Below are positions 24,690-34,362 of a stretch of DNA of 64,000 nt, piece by piece (the first letter of the stretch is position 1; the number at the start of each line of letters is the position of its first letter). The notes beneath the pieces are model-generated. The model worked only from the letters and a program-made list of their open reading frames with translations, was not told the origin of the DNA and did not search any database. Origin of the DNA: Salivita marina. Its GTDB lineage: Bacteria > Pseudomonadota > Gammaproteobacteria > Pseudomonadales > Azotimanducaceae. The position numbers and the translations under genes were made by a program. The DNA is taken from the NCBI GenBank assembly GCA_038144425.1, contig JAYQNS010000004.1, positions 310,001-374,000 on the forward strand, in the 5' to 3' direction.

Positions 24690-25784
24690 ATGACGCTCTG
24701 GTCTCCCCGTTTCCTCGCGGGCCTTCTGGCCTTCAGCTTCTTCCTGACCGCCTGCGGCGAAGACGACGCCAGCGCCCGGCAAGGGCGTCGGGGCGGGCCC
24801 ATCCCCGTGGTGGCGGAGCCCGCGACCCTGGAGGCAGAGCGGCGCCGCCTCGAAGCCGTAGGCACCTCCCAGGCCCGACGCTCCGTGGAGCTCTTTGCCG
24901 AGACCACGGGGGACGTGGGTGAGGTCACCTTCTCCCCTGGGGACTTCGTAGAGGAAGGGAGCATCCTCGTAGCGCTAGAGGCGGAGGATGAACAGCTCGC
25001 CCTAGCCCTAGCCGAAGTGCAGGTGGCGGACGCCCAGCGGCTTCTCGAACGCTACCGCCGCGCCAACGAGCGCGGGGAGCGTACGGTGCCGGAAACCACC
25101 GTCGACGCTACGAAGACGGCCCTCGCGGCCGCACTCATAGCCCGCGATCGGGCCACCGTAGCCCTCGAAAAGCGCAGAGTTCGGGCGCCCTTTGCGGGCT
25201 ACGTGGGCTTCTCCGACCTTGACCCCGGCGATCGGGTGGATCTCAGTACTGCCGTCACGACGCTTGATGATCGCGCCACCCTGCTCATCAACTTTGAGGT
25301 ACCGGAAGCCTATCTCGGGGCCGTCGCCGTGGGCGATGGGATTTCGGTGGAAAGCTGGACCGCCCAGCCCCTGACCGCGGAAGGCACCATTGTCGATTTA
25401 GGGGCTCGAATCGACCCCCTCACCCGGGCCTTTCTCGCCCGGGCCGAGGTAGCCAACCCGAAAGATGCGCTACGGCCGGGCATGAGCTTCCGCGTTTCCC
25501 TGAATCTCACAGGCGCCCGCTGGCCTGCGATTCCAGAGCTCGCCCTTCAGTGGGGCGCCGATGGACCGTTCCTCTGGCGCATTACCGACGGCAAGGCTGA
25601 ACGCCTCGCCGCCACCATCGTTCAACGGCAGGCGGAACAGATTCTGGTGAAGGCAGACCTCACCCCTGGGGACCTCATCGTTACGGAAGGGGTTCAGTCC
25701 ATGCGCCCTGGCGTGGCCGTCAACCCCCTGACCGCCGAGGATTTGGCAAATGACGCCCGGACGGCGCGGAAGAGCGGGGGCTAG
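24690..25784 (+). CDS. RND efflux periplasmic adaptor lipoprotein (MdtA/AcrA-like)
   Basis: 364 aa. ATG 24690 is preceded by GAGGAA at 6 nt and gives a clean lipoprotein signal (MTLWSPRFLAGLLAFSFF, lipobox LTAC then GED); upstream in-frame ATGs would spoil it. The adaptor layout follows: beta-barrel strand, lipoyl half (VGEVTFSPGDFVEEGSILVALEAEDEQLAL), a short alpha-hairpin, the second lipoyl half (KRRVRAPFAGYVGFSDLDPGDRVD) and a membrane-proximal end (ILVKADLTPGDLIVTEGVQSMRPG). It connects the RND pump to a TolC-type channel not found here. The pump gene begins 3 nt later, so the two form an operon. Confidence 0.93.
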   Translation: MTLWSPRFLAGLLAFSFFLTACGEDDASARQGRRGGPIPVVAEPATLEAERRRLEAVGTSQARRSVELFAETTGDVGEVTFSPGDFVEEGSILVALEAEDEQLALALAEVQVADAQRLLERYRRANERGERTVPETTVDATKTALAAALIARDRATVALEKRRVRAPFAGYVGFSDLDPGDRVDLSTAVTTLDDRATLLINFEVPEAYLGAVAVGDGISVESWTAQPLTAEGTIVDLGARIDPLTRAFLARAEVANPKDALRPGMSFRVSLNLTGARWPAIPELALQWGADGPFLWRITDGKAERLAATIVQRQAEQILVKADLTPGDLIVTEGVQSMRPGVAVNPLTAEDLANDARTARKSGG

Positions 25785-25787
25785 GCC

Positions 25788-28700
25788 ATGAAGGAAGCGG
25801 CGAACGATTTACCAGCGCTGGGGATTCGGCGACCCTGGCTGGTGGTTGTGCTGAACCTGCTGGTGGTCATCGCAGGCCTCGCGGCGCTACTGGCGGTGGA
25901 GGTGCGAGAACTTCCCAATGTCGACCGGCCCATCGTCAGCGTACGGGTGGAGTTCCCCGGCGCCTCCCCGGAAACCATGGACTCGGAGGTCACGAGCCTG
26001 GTGGAAGGGGCCGTGGCCCGAGTGTCCGGAGTGCTCGACATCAGCGCCTCCTCCGAGGAGAACAACGCACGTATTCGTATCGAATTCCGACCCGGGGTGG
26101 ACCTCGACCGGGCCGCCGCCGCCGTCCGGGAAGCGGTGAGCCGGGTGACCCGCCAGCTTCCGGACGCCGTCGAGCAGCTCGCCGTATTCAAGGCTGACGA
26201 GGACGCGGAGGAGATTGTCCGCGTGGCCATTCGCTCAGACCGCTACGACGAAGCCACGCTCACGCGAATCGTCGAGAAGAACATCATCCCCGAGTTCATT
26301 GCCCTCGATGGCGTGGCGGACGTGCCCCTCTTTGGCAAGCGCCAGCGGGTGCTTCGCATCATTCTCGACCCCCTGCGCCTCACGGCTTTTGGGCTTACCG
26401 TGCCCGAGCTCCTCCCCGTACTCCAGCAAGTGCCCCTGGACGTCCCTGCGGGAAGCTTTCGCGCCGGAGACCAAGAGCTAATCGTCCGAGCTGATGCTTC
26501 GGCTATCACGGAGCGGGACATTGCGGCGACCATCATTCGCGATGACATCCGTCTGGGCGACGTAGCCGAGGTGGCCTTCGCCCCAGAGGATCCCACCTCT
26601 TTTGTGCGCTTAAACGGCGAACAGGTCATTGGTCTCGGCATCGTGCGCCAAGCTGGCTCGAATACCATCGAAATCGCCAGCGGTATCGACCGCGCTATCG
26701 ATCGTTTGAACGGGCGCTTCGAGGACATCGAATTCCTTAAGATCTCTGACGAATCGACCTTCATCCGCGGCGCGGTCACAGAGGTGGTGAAAAGCCTTGT
26801 CCTGGCCGTGGCCGTGGTGATCCTTACCATCCGAGTCTTTTCCGGCTCCCTCGCCCTGACCCTGGTGCCCGCGCTGGCCATTCCCGTGGCCCTCCTGGGC
26901 ACCCTGGCCAGCCTCTGGGCATTAGGCTTTTCCATCAATATCTTGACCTTGCTGGCCCTCGTGCTAGCCACAGGCTTGATCGTTGATGACGCCATCGTCG
27001 TGCTTGAAAACGTACAGCGACGCCGGCGCCAAGGCCTCGGCGCCTCGGCCGCCGCGGTGCTGGGCACGCGCCAGGTGTTCTTCGCCGTCGTCGCCACCAC
27101 CGCCGTTCTGGTTGCTGTTTTCGTGCCCATTGCCTTCCTGCCGGGCACGGCGGGGCGCCTCTTCCGGGAGTTCGGCTTCGTGCTGGCGGTCTCCGTGGCC
27201 ATCTCCTCCTTCGTGGCCCTCTCCCTGGTCCCGGCGGCCATGGCGCGCTTGCCCTCCTCGACCCCAGCCCCCGGCGCCATCATGACTCGGCTAAATCGCC
27301 TTGGCCGCAGCCTCGCAGCCTTCTACGAACGCACCGTTGCTCTGGCTTTGCGCGCCCCTTGGCTACTTTTTGGGGCCTGCCTCCTTGCCCTTGCTGGCGC
27401 CGCCCTGCTTTACCCCCAGCTCGACCGGGAGCTCCTCCCCTCGGAGGATCGGGGCCAGCTAAATGTCTTTGCTCGGGGCCCCGATGGGGTTGGGCTGCGT
27501 TACGCCGAACGGCAAGCGGACCGCATGGAGTCCGTGCTCCTACCGCTTCTCGAGAAGGGCGAAGTGGTCCATCTATACACCGTGGTAGGCCGCTTTGACC
27601 CGAACGTGGTGTTTATCAGCGCCCCCCTTGTGCCCTGGGAGGAACGAACCCGGAGCCAGCAGGCCATCGCCCAGGAAATCGCCCCGCCCCTTGCCACCCT
27701 CCCGGGGGCCAATGCTCGGGTGTTCTCGAGCAACAGCCTGAACCTGCGCGGCGCTTCCAGCGGCGGGGTCCGGGTAGCCCTCGTAGGGAATGAATACGAA
27801 ACCATCTACGCCGCCGCACGGCGCCTCGCGGCGGCCATCGACGACGCCGGGGGTCTCCTTTCCCAGCCCCGCATTGGCTACCAACCCACCCAGCCCCAGC
27901 TCTCCATTCGCATCGATCGGCGGCGTGCGGCGGACCTTGGGGTTAACCTAAATGACCTCGCCCAAACGCTCCGGGCCACGGTGGATGGCTTCCGGGTGAC
28001 AGACCTGAGCGTTGGCGACGAGGCCATTCCCATTTACCTGGAAGCCGACGCCGGCGCGATTCGCGATCCCAGCGATTTGGTCAACCTTTATGTCCGCACG
28101 GACAGTGGTGGACGGGTTCCGCTGACGGCCCTCGTGACCCTCCTGGAAGAAGGCGTGGCAGGGCAGCTGGACCGCCAGGCCCAACGCCGAGCCATCCCCC
28201 TCTCCCTAAATGTGGCCCCCGGGGTTCCCCTCCAAGGCGCCCTCGATACGCTCCGCGCCCTCGCCGCCGACACCCTCGGAGACGAGGTCACCATGATTAC
28301 CCTCGGGGAGGCCGCCACCCTCGAGGCCTCCAACCGAGAAACGCTCCTCACCTACGGCTTCGCTCTGCTCGTGGTGTTCCTGGTGCTCGTGGCTCAGTTT
28401 GAAAGCCTCACAAGTGCCCTGGTCGTCATGACTATCGTGCCCTTCGGCCTCGCCGCAGCGATTTTTGCCCTGGCCCTGACAGGTACCTCCTTAAACATCT
28501 ACTCCCAGGTGGGGCTGGTGATGCTTATTGGTTTGATCGCGAAAAACGGCATCCTCCTGGTGGAATTCGCCGATCAGCGCCGAGATGCGGGGGCGAGCAT
28601 CCGGGAAGCGGTTATGGACAGCACACGCATTCGGGCCCGCCCCGTGGCCATGACCCTCATTTCGACGGTGTTTGGGGCCCTGCCCCTAATCCTGGCCACG

Positions 28701-28930
28701 GGCCCCGGCGCCGAGGCCCGGACCGCCATCGGCTGGGTGGTCTTCGGGGGTTAGGCCTCGCGACCTTCTTCACCCTGTACCTCACCCCCGTGGCTTACCT
28801 GGCACTGGCACGCTTCTCCAAACCCCGGGCCAGCGCCGAGGCGCGGCTAGGTGAGGAGCTGGCCCAGGCCTCCGCCATCGAAGACCTGGGAGAAGGGGTC
28901 GAGCCTGCCCAGGCGAGGCCCGCTCCCTAA
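25788..28930 (+). CDS. RND efflux pump inner-membrane subunit (AcrB/MdtB-like), with a -1 frameshift near the 3' end
   Basis: The first frame runs 988 codons with typical RND features: TM1 (WLVVVLNLLVVIAGLAALLAV), porter domain, TM4 with the proton-relay acidic pair (LATGLIVDDAIVVLENVQRR), second porter half, and TM10-11 (GLIAKNGILLVEFADQRR). It stops early at GWVVFGG-TAG (to 28754). After one base is restored in the G5 run 28746-28750, the sequence continues LGLATFFTLYLTPVAYLALARF, the family's TM12, and ends at TAA 28928-28930, giving 1047 aa, the usual size. As read, TM12 would be lost. A homopolymer sequencing error is the simplest explanation. Substrate is probably a hydrophobic compound; no regulator is adjacent. 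Confidence 0.92.
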
Positions 28931-28990
28931 CCTTGGGGACGGGCCCCCGCTGCGCTTCCGTCCCCGCCTGGGCTTTGGGATGATCGTGCC

Positions 28991-29794
28991 ATGACCGCCC
29001 CTATTCCCCATCGCTGCCGGCGCTGCGCCCTCCTGATCCTGCTGGTCCTGTCCCCGCTGGCCCCCGGGCTCCGCGCGGAAGGGGCGATCACCGTGTTTGC
29101 CGCGGCTTCCCTCCGAGAGGCCCTAGAACGGCAGGCCGTGGCCTACGTCGCCGAGGGCCATCGGGCCCCGCGGCTGGTCTTCGCAGCCAGCTCCACCCTC
29201 GCCCGCCAGCTCGCGGCGGGGGCCGAGGCCCAGCTATTCCTCAGCGCCGATGAACGCTGGATGGCAAACCTTGGCGAAGCGCGGCCCCTCAGCAGCGCGC
29301 CGCTCCTGGGCAATCGCCTCGCCCTCCTGGCGCGGAGGGGAACCCAGCCGCCCTGCGACGCGCCCGAACCCTGCCTCCGCGCGCTTCCCGAGCGCCTGGG
29401 CGAAGGCGGCCGCCTGGCCCTGGGCGACCCTCAGCACGTGCCCGCGGGGCGCTACGGGCACGCCGCCCTGGCCGACTACGGCCTCCTGCCAGCGCTCAAG
29501 GGCCGGCTCCTGCCCGCGGATAGCGTTCGCACGGCCCTCGCCTGGGTGGCCCGGGGTGAGGCACCCCTAGGCCTCGGCTACGCCAGCGACGCCCGGGTTC
29601 TCCCCACACTAGAGGCCCTCGCGATCATCCCCGCGGAGGCTCACCCCCCCATCATCTATCCCCTGGGTCGGCTCTTAGATACGCCTCAGCAAGAAGACGC
29701 CTTGGCCTTCGAAAACTTCCTGCGCAGCCCTCGCGCCCGGGCAGCCTGGGAGGCGGCAGGCTTCACCGTCCTGACGAGGGCCCCTCAATCATGA
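28991..29794 (+). CDS. modA: Molybdate-binding periplasmic protein ModA
   Basis: 267 aa with a signal peptide (ALLILLVLSPLAPGLRAEG) and the ModA fold: ITVFAAASLREALE at the start of the mature protein, VFAASSTLARQLAAGAEAQLFLSAD (oxyanion-binding Ser and the ADxW region ADERWM), ALGDPQHVPAGRYGHAALADYGL and the C-terminal YPLGRLLDTPQQEDALAFENFLRSP. It captures molybdate or tungstate for the ABC importer encoded next. It overlaps modB by 4 nt (ATGA). No ModE gene or clear ModE operator is seen. It lies 60 nt after the RND pump on the same strand, and read-through is possible. Confidence 0.95.
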   Translation: MTAPIPHRCRRCALLILLVLSPLAPGLRAEGAITVFAAASLREALERQAVAYVAEGHRAPRLVFAASSTLARQLAAGAEAQLFLSADERWMANLGEARPLSSAPLLGNRLALLARRGTQPPCDAPEPCLRALPERLGEGGRLALGDPQHVPAGRYGHAALADYGLLPALKGRLLPADSVRTALAWVARGEAPLGLGYASDARVLPTLEALAIIPAEAHPPIIYPLGRLLDTPQQEDALAFENFLRSPRARAAWEAAGFTVLTRAPQS

Positions 29795-30492
29795 TGGGAG
29801 AAGTGGAAACGCTCGCGACCCTCCTGTCTCTCAAGGTCGCCGCAGTAGCGGTGCTGGGAAGCCTCCCCCTCGCTCTGCTCGTGGCTACGCGCCTGGCCCG
29901 GGGCGGCCGGGGCACGCTTATTCTCGATGCCCTGGTGCACCTGCCCCTGGTGCTGCCCCCGGTGGTGGTGGGCTATCTCCTTCTGATCACCTTGGGCACT
30001 CAGGCGCCCCTCGGGGGGTGGCTGAAGGCGGTGTTCGGCCTTCGCCTCGTGTTCCACTGGACCGGCGCGGCGCTGGCCGCTGCTGTGGTGACCTTTCCCT
30101 TCCAGGTTCGCGCCCTACGCCTGGCCCTCGAAGCCATCGATCCCGGGCTGCACCGGGCGGCGCAAAGCCTAGGACTCTCCCCCTGGGCGCGCTTCCGCCG
30201 GGTGACCCTCCCCCTCGCCCTTCCGGGCCTCCTGGCCGGCGCCATTACGGCCTTCGCCGCCGCCCTCGGAGAATTTGGGGCAATCATGACCTTTGCGGCC
30301 AACATCCCCGGGGAAACGCAAACCCTGCCCCTGGCGATCTACAGCGCGCTCCAAACCCCCGGGGGCGAAACCGCCGCCGGGCGCCTCGTCGCCCTAGCCA
30401 TCGCCCTAGCGCTCACGGGCCTGCTGCTAGGAGAGGGCGCCGCCCGCCGGTTACGCGCGCGGACGGGGCAAACCCTTGGGAGCCTCCGCTGA
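29791..30492 (+). CDS. modB: Molybdate ABC transporter permease ModB
   Basis: 233 aa with about five membrane segments and the EAA coupling loop (ALEAIDPGLHRAAQSLGLSPWARFRRVTLPLALPGLLAGAITAF) that docks to ModC. PLVLPPVVVGYLLL and LGEFGAIMTFAANIPGETQTLPLAIY are typical of ModB. ATG 29791 overlaps the modA stop; a second ATG at 29794 is possible. Its own stop overlaps the modC start (TGATG). The three genes therefore form a tightly coupled modABC operon for high-affinity molybdate import, used for molybdenum-cofactor enzymes. Confidence 0.96.
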   Translation: MMGEVETLATLLSLKVAAVAVLGSLPLALLVATRLARGGRGTLILDALVHLPLVLPPVVVGYLLLITLGTQAPLGGWLKAVFGLRLVFHWTGAALAAAVVTFPFQVRALRLALEAIDPGLHRAAQSLGLSPWARFRRVTLPLALPGLLAGAITAFAAALGEFGAIMTFAANIPGETQTLPLAIYSALQTPGGETAAGRLVALAIALALTGLLLGEGAARRLRARTGQTLGSLR

Positions 30493-31508
30493 TGCTGCGC
30501 TTCTCCCTGTCCCTGACCAAGGGTGCCTTTGCCCTGCGGGCTGAAGCCCCTGAGCCTTGCCAGCGCCTTGCCCTCATGGGGCCCTCGGGGGTTGGAAAAA
30601 GCATGCTCCTATCGGCCCTCGCCGGCTTCGAAAGCGGCGCTCAGGGGGCCGTGCACCTTGGGGTGCGCATCCTAGCTGCGGGGAAAAAAGGGCTGGCCCC
30701 GGAGGGGCGGCAGCTTGGCATGATGTTCCAGCGGCCCTTACTTTTTCCCCATCTGACCGCCGAAGAAAATCTGCGCTTTGCCCGTCCCCCGGTGCCCCCA
30801 CCGGTGAGCTTGGAGGAAGTCGTCACACGACTCGATCTTGCCACCGTGCTGCACCGGCGCGCCCACCAGCTATCCGGCGGCGAAGCGCAGCGGGTCGCCC
30901 TAGGGCGGGCCCTGCTGGCCGCGCCCGCGTGGCTGCTGCTTGATGAACCCTTCGCAAATCTAGATTCGGTACGACGGGAAGCTGCCCTGGTGCTCATCGA
31001 CGAGGTCGTAGAGCGCGAGGGCCTAACCCTCGTGCTGGCCACCCATCGCCTTGAAGAGGCGGTAAGCCTCTGCGATCACCTTCTGCCCCTCGTGGAGGAA
31101 GACGGCGTCAGCACGGGGACCGCCCAACCCCTCGCGCAAGTCCTCAGCGGATCGGGGGCACCAACCTTGGTCAGCGGAACGCTTCGGGAAGCCGCGGGCA
31201 CGCTGGCGTTTTGCTATAGGGGACAAACGCTGAGGGTTAAGGCCGCGCCCTTCCTCCGGGGGGAGGATCGGGCAGGCCCGGCGGCAGCGCTGATTGATCG
31301 GGAGGATGTGCGCGCCCTGCCCGCGGGCGCGCCGGCACCCCTGGGATGCCCCCGCTTTGAGGGCCAGCGCGTGGGTGCCAGCCGCCTTCGCCACGGCGAC
31401 GACATCTTCACCCTGCCCGTGCCCCTGGGCCCCGGGGACGGGTCCGTGGCCTTTACCCTCCTCGGGGCCACGGTGCTCCCCCCGCGCCGGCAGAGCCCTC
31501 TCGCGTAG
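30492..31508 (+). CDS. modC: Molybdate ABC transporter ATPase ModC
   Basis: 338 aa. Walker A is GPSGVGKSMLLSALAG (about residue 32), the signature is LSGGEAQRVALGRALL, Walker B is WLLLDEPFANLDS, and the switch His is in LATHRLEEA. The C-terminal 110 residues are a MOP/TOBE-type molybdate-binding domain (LIDREDVRAL ... VGASRLRHGDDIFTLPVPLG), which allows trans-inhibition by molybdate in this family. ATG 30492 overlaps the modB stop. An open frame continues about 160 codons further upstream within modB but has no family similarity. Last gene of modABC; the next gene is convergent, 8 nt away. Confidence 0.95.
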   Translation: MLRFSLSLTKGAFALRAEAPEPCQRLALMGPSGVGKSMLLSALAGFESGAQGAVHLGVRILAAGKKGLAPEGRQLGMMFQRPLLFPHLTAEENLRFARPPVPPPVSLEEVVTRLDLATVLHRRAHQLSGGEAQRVALGRALLAAPAWLLLDEPFANLDSVRREAALVLIDEVVEREGLTLVLATHRLEEAVSLCDHLLPLVEEDGVSTGTAQPLAQVLSGSGAPTLVSGTLREAAGTLAFCYRGQTLRVKAAPFLRGEDRAGPAAALIDREDVRALPAGAPAPLGCPRFEGQRVGASRLRHGDDIFTLPVPLGPGDGSVAFTLLGATVLPPRRQSPLA

Positions 31509-31516
31509 GCGAAACC

Positions 31517-31987
31517 TTAAGCGGGGAAGCGCTTCACGTAGCGAAGCAGCTCGCCGCTATAGCCAAAGCGGTCGTAAACGGATCGGGCCCGCTCATTGTT
31601 AGCAAAGACGTGAAGCGTCATGGACTGGGCCCCCTCTGCCACCACCATGGCCTCGGCGCGCTCCAAAAGCGTCTTCCCGAGCCCTGTGCCATCGGCCCGG
31701 GGATCAATGATAATCACCTCAAGATGCGCACTCGGCGCACCGCTCATAAATTCCGGCTGCAGCCGCACCAAGGTAAAACCCAAGAGCCCCGCCCCATCTT
31801 CGGCGACGGTCACCCGGCACTGAGGCTCCCGATCCTTGGCCCAAGCCTTCAGCGTTTTCCCATCGCCCCGGTAGGTATCTTCCGCTGCGCGCCCGGGCGG
31901 TAAGGGAAAATCGGCCAGCCTTGGCAAAAGGGCCAACATGGCGTCGAGATCTTCCGCCCGCCCCCCGCGAATATTGAGATCATTCAT
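31517..31987 (-). CDS. GNAT-family N-acetyltransferase
   Basis: 156 aa. The GNAT core is seen: an N-terminal IRGGRAEDLDAMLALLPRL strand-helix, AEDGAGLLGFTLVRLQ, SAHLEVIIIDPRADGTGLGKTLLERAEAMVVAEGA (motif A with the acetyl-CoA loop RADGTGLG), and motif B LHVFANNERARSVYDRFGYSGEL. These enzymes acetylate amines of metabolites or proteins; the acceptor is unknown. ATG 31987 has GGGGGAG 6 nt upstream and was preferred over a longer in-frame start. It is the last gene of the minus-strand run that begins with the DUF7064 gene, 42 nt after the CSD-DUF1294 gene. Confidence 0.88.
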   Translation of the reverse strand: MNDLNIRGGRAEDLDAMLALLPRLADFPLPPGRAAEDTYRGDGKTLKAWAKDREPQCRVTVAEDGAGLLGFTLVRLQPEFMSGAPSAHLEVIIIDPRADGTGLGKTLLERAEAMVVAEGAQSMTLHVFANNERARSVYDRFGYSGELLRYVKRFPA

Positions 31988-32029
31988 AACTGCTCCCCCG
32001 TGTACCCGAGAAAGCATACCGCACCGGTC

Positions 32030-32674
32030 CTAGGCTCTGAAAAGGCGCTGAAGCAGCAAAGGGATCGCTTCGCTCCAGAAGCGACCATCGGGCGTGAGGA
32101 ACCAGCAGGCCGTAAGCACATTCAAGGTGGTGGCAAGCCAGAAAAAGCGGCGGAATCGATCGTTCTTGGTCAGATGCCGCAGGCGATCCTGGGCGATAAG
32201 GGCGCCTGGCCAGCCCCCAAGGAAGGCAAGGGTATAGAGCAGACGGGGGTTGGCGCGCCAGGCGCCGCGGATTGCCCCCGCCTTATCCCAAAGGTAAACC
32301 CCGTAGGTGAGGTGGCTGAAGACCAGATAGGACAGCACCAGAAAGGCCGGCACCACGGAGGCCCAAAAGCCGAGGCCGATGAGCGCCATGAAGGCCAGGG
32401 CGGCGGCCTGAGCTTGCAGTTGGAAGAGGCTACGCCAGAGCCGGCGACGGAGGGATTCGCGAGGCCGCACGGCCAACGCACAGGGCCGGCCCCGGGGGTC
32501 CGTCCCCCGCTCGAAGGTAAGGTCCAGCCCCACGGGCAGCGCGCGACGGTCCGGGAAAGCCCGGATATGAACAAACAGCGCGTCCTCCGGCGCACCGCCC
32601 TGGGGCTGGATGAAACCGAAGCCCCGGCCCTCATTCCAATGAGATAAAACGCCCCGCTCTCGCTTACCCACCAC
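32030..32674 (-). CDS. Cold-shock domain / DUF1294 membrane protein
   Basis: 214 aa. An N-terminal cold-shock domain (GVLSHWNEGRGFGFIQPQGGAPEDALFVHIRAF, with RNP1-like GFGFI and RNP2-like LFVHI, residues 8-70) is followed by three or four membrane segments and the DUF1294 signature YLWDKAGAIRGAWRANPRLLYTLAFLGGWPGALIAQ. The fusion is widespread in proteobacteria, but its role is not established; RNA binding at the membrane is a reasonable guess. Two tandem GTG codons lie at 32674 and 32671; AGGGAGGGG spaces better to the second. It is 7 nt after rlmJ. Confidence 0.88.
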   Translation of the reverse strand: MVGKRERGVLSHWNEGRGFGFIQPQGGAPEDALFVHIRAFPDRRALPVGLDLTFERGTDPRGRPCALAVRPRESLRRRLWRSLFQLQAQAAALAFMALIGLGFWASVVPAFLVLSYLVFSHLTYGVYLWDKAGAIRGAWRANPRLLYTLAFLGGWPGALIAQDRLRHLTKNDRFRRFFWLATTLNVLTACWFLTPDGRFWSEAIPLLLQRLFRA

Positions 32675-32681
32675 CCCCTCC

Positions 32682-33533
32682 CTAGGGCGCCGGCCGAAGC
32701 CAGCGCAAAGCCCCCGCGCCGTGCGCGAGCGCGAGCGTATCCACGAGCCAGGGTAGAACTTCGGCGAAGGTGTCCGCCAGGGTGTAGGGGGGATTGGCCA
32801 CCAGCATGCCGCTACCCGTCATACCACGCCCCGGATGATCGGGGGCGATGGAGAGCTCCAACTTCAACAGCGGCGCCGTCGTGGCTTCCCGCACACCGTC
32901 GAGAAGCGCCTCCGTGCGGGCTCGCTCTACCACCGGGTACCAAATGGCCAGCACGGTGCCGGGAAGCTGGCGGCTCACCTGGCGCACCCGGCGGATCACC
33001 TCCCGGTCCTCCTCTCGCCGTTCATAGGCGGGGTCCAAGAGCCAGAGGGCCCGCTTGGTTGGCGGTCGGAGAATGGCTAGGGCGCCGGCGAAGCCATCGG
33101 CCCTTCGCGCGATCACCCGAAGATCCCCCCCAAACGCCCTCTCTAGCGCGGGAAAGGCTTGGGGATGTTGCTCAAAAAGAAAGAGCCGGTCTTGCTCACG
33201 CAGCCAGCGCTGCGCCCACCCCGGCGAGCCCATCAAAGCCCGTAAGCTGCCACCCTCGTTTCCTGCCAGGGCTTGCACGTCGTCGAGAAAGGCCCGCACC
33301 GGCGCCGGCGCCTTTGACGAGGCCCGGAGCGCAGCGCCCACGCCCCCCTCAAATTCCCGGTGTCGCTGGGCGAGCGGACCCGTCAAATCGTAAGCCCCCT
33401 CCCCTGCATGGCTGTCTACGTAGGTAAGCGGAGCAGGCTTCTTCGTTAGGTAGGCCAGCACCTCGCGCAGCACGAGGTGCTTCAGCAGGTCCGCGTGATT
33501 CCCTGCATGATAGGCGTGCTGATAGCTCAGCAT
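32682..33533 (-). CDS. rlmJ: 23S rRNA (adenine(2030)-N6)-methyltransferase RlmJ
   Basis: 283 aa, normal length. The N-terminus MLSYQHAYHAGNHADLLKHLVL and YVDSHAGEGAYDL (SAM-binding) are diagnostic of RlmJ, which methylates A2030 of 23S rRNA. The catalytic motif IV, DPPY in the family, reads DPAYE here (D167-P-A-Y170); the first Pro, Asp and Tyr remain. NPPY near residue 249 is a separate, non-catalytic site. Start ATG 33533 lies 8 nt after the SDR stop, so it may be cotranscribed with the acyl-CoA cluster upstream. The P-to-A change may be tolerated but is worth a check. Confidence 0.93.
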   Translation of the reverse strand: MLSYQHAYHAGNHADLLKHLVLREVLAYLTKKPAPLTYVDSHAGEGAYDLTGPLAQRHREFEGGVGAALRASSKAPAPVRAFLDDVQALAGNEGGSLRALMGSPGWAQRWLREQDRLFLFEQHPQAFPALERAFGGDLRVIARRADGFAGALAILRPPTKRALWLLDPAYERREEDREVIRRVRQVSRQLPGTVLAIWYPVVERARTEALLDGVREATTAPLLKLELSIAPDHPGRGMTGSGMLVANPPYTLADTFAEVLPWLVDTLALAHGAGALRWLRPAP

Positions 33534-33541
33534 GAACGGAG

Positions 33542-34333
33542 TTAGACGATGGTGGAACCGCCGTCCACCACCCAGTTCTGTCCCGTGGCATAGCTACCGG
33601 CCTTAGACGCGAGGAACACCGCTACTCCAGCAAGCTCCTCAGGCTCCCCGATGCGCCGCAGGGGCACGGTAGCCGTGACCCGCTTCAGCGTTTCCGGGTT
33701 TTCCCAAAGGGCCCGGGCAAAGTCCGTGCGAATAAGACCTGGGGCGATGGCATTTACCCGAATGCCCTTGGGGCCATACTCAGCGGACAGGTTCCGCACC
33801 ATCTGAAAATCGGCGGCCTTAGAGATATTGTAGGTGCCGATCACCGTGCTCGCATGGAGCCCACCGATGGAGGAGACGATGATGATGGAGCCATCGCCCC
33901 GGGCTTCCATCTCCGGCAGAACCATGTGGCACAGCCAATGGTTCGACAGTACGTTGCACTGCATGATTTTTTCGAAGGCTCCATCGGGAATATCCTTCGA
34001 GGGCCCATAAAAGGGGTTTACCGCCGCATTACAAACCAGGATATCGATGTTCCCAAGCTGGGCGTGAGTTTCGTCCACCAAGTTCTGCAGCGCCGCCTTA
34101 TCGCCAATGTGCGCGGGGATGACCACGGCTCGGTTCGGCGCATCGGGGCCGAGGTCCGCGTTGATGCTATCCGCCACCGTCTGGCAAGCCTCGGCCTTCC
34201 GCGAGGAGATCACCACGTTGGCCCCGTGGGCGGCGAGGGCTTCAGCGATGGCCCTCCCGATCCCCTTCGAGGACCCGGTGACGATGGCGTTCTTTCCGGT
34301 CAGATCAAAGAGCGAAGCAGCTGCGAGCGTCAT
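33542..34333 (-). CDS. Short-chain dehydrogenase/reductase (LvaD-like position)
   Basis: 263 aa, classical SDR: cofactor loop VTGSSKGIGRAIAEAL (residues 19-34), NAAV for the adenine pocket, catalytic Ser in IIVSSIGG, and Y-x3-K in TYNISKAADF, with the C-terminal YATGQNWVVDGGSTIV. The loop Arg in SSRKAEA suggests NADP use, an inference. It is downstream of the acyl-CoA synthetase, DUF6285 and kinase genes. In the levulinate pathway an SDR (LvaD) reduces the 4-keto acyl-CoA to 4-hydroxyacyl-CoA before phosphorylation, and the context here allows the same role. Other alcohol or ketone substrates are possible. Confidence 0.87.
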   Translation of the reverse strand: MTLAAASLFDLTGKNAIVTGSSKGIGRAIAEALAAHGANVVISSRKAEACQTVADSINADLGPDAPNRAVVIPAHIGDKAALQNLVDETHAQLGNIDILVCNAAVNPFYGPSKDIPDGAFEKIMQCNVLSNHWLCHMVLPEMEARGDGSIIIVSSIGGLHASTVIGTYNISKAADFQMVRNLSAEYGPKGIRVNAIAPGLIRTDFARALWENPETLKRVTATVPLRRIGEPEELAGVAVFLASKAGSYATGQNWVVDGGSTIV

Positions 34334-34362
34334 GAGGGATTCCTTCTCAGTGATTGTGAGGC

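Noticed and set aside
30018..30491. N-terminal extension of ModC by about 160 codons
   Set aside because: Entirely within modB in another frame; ModC family begins at ATG 30492, which overlaps the modB stop.
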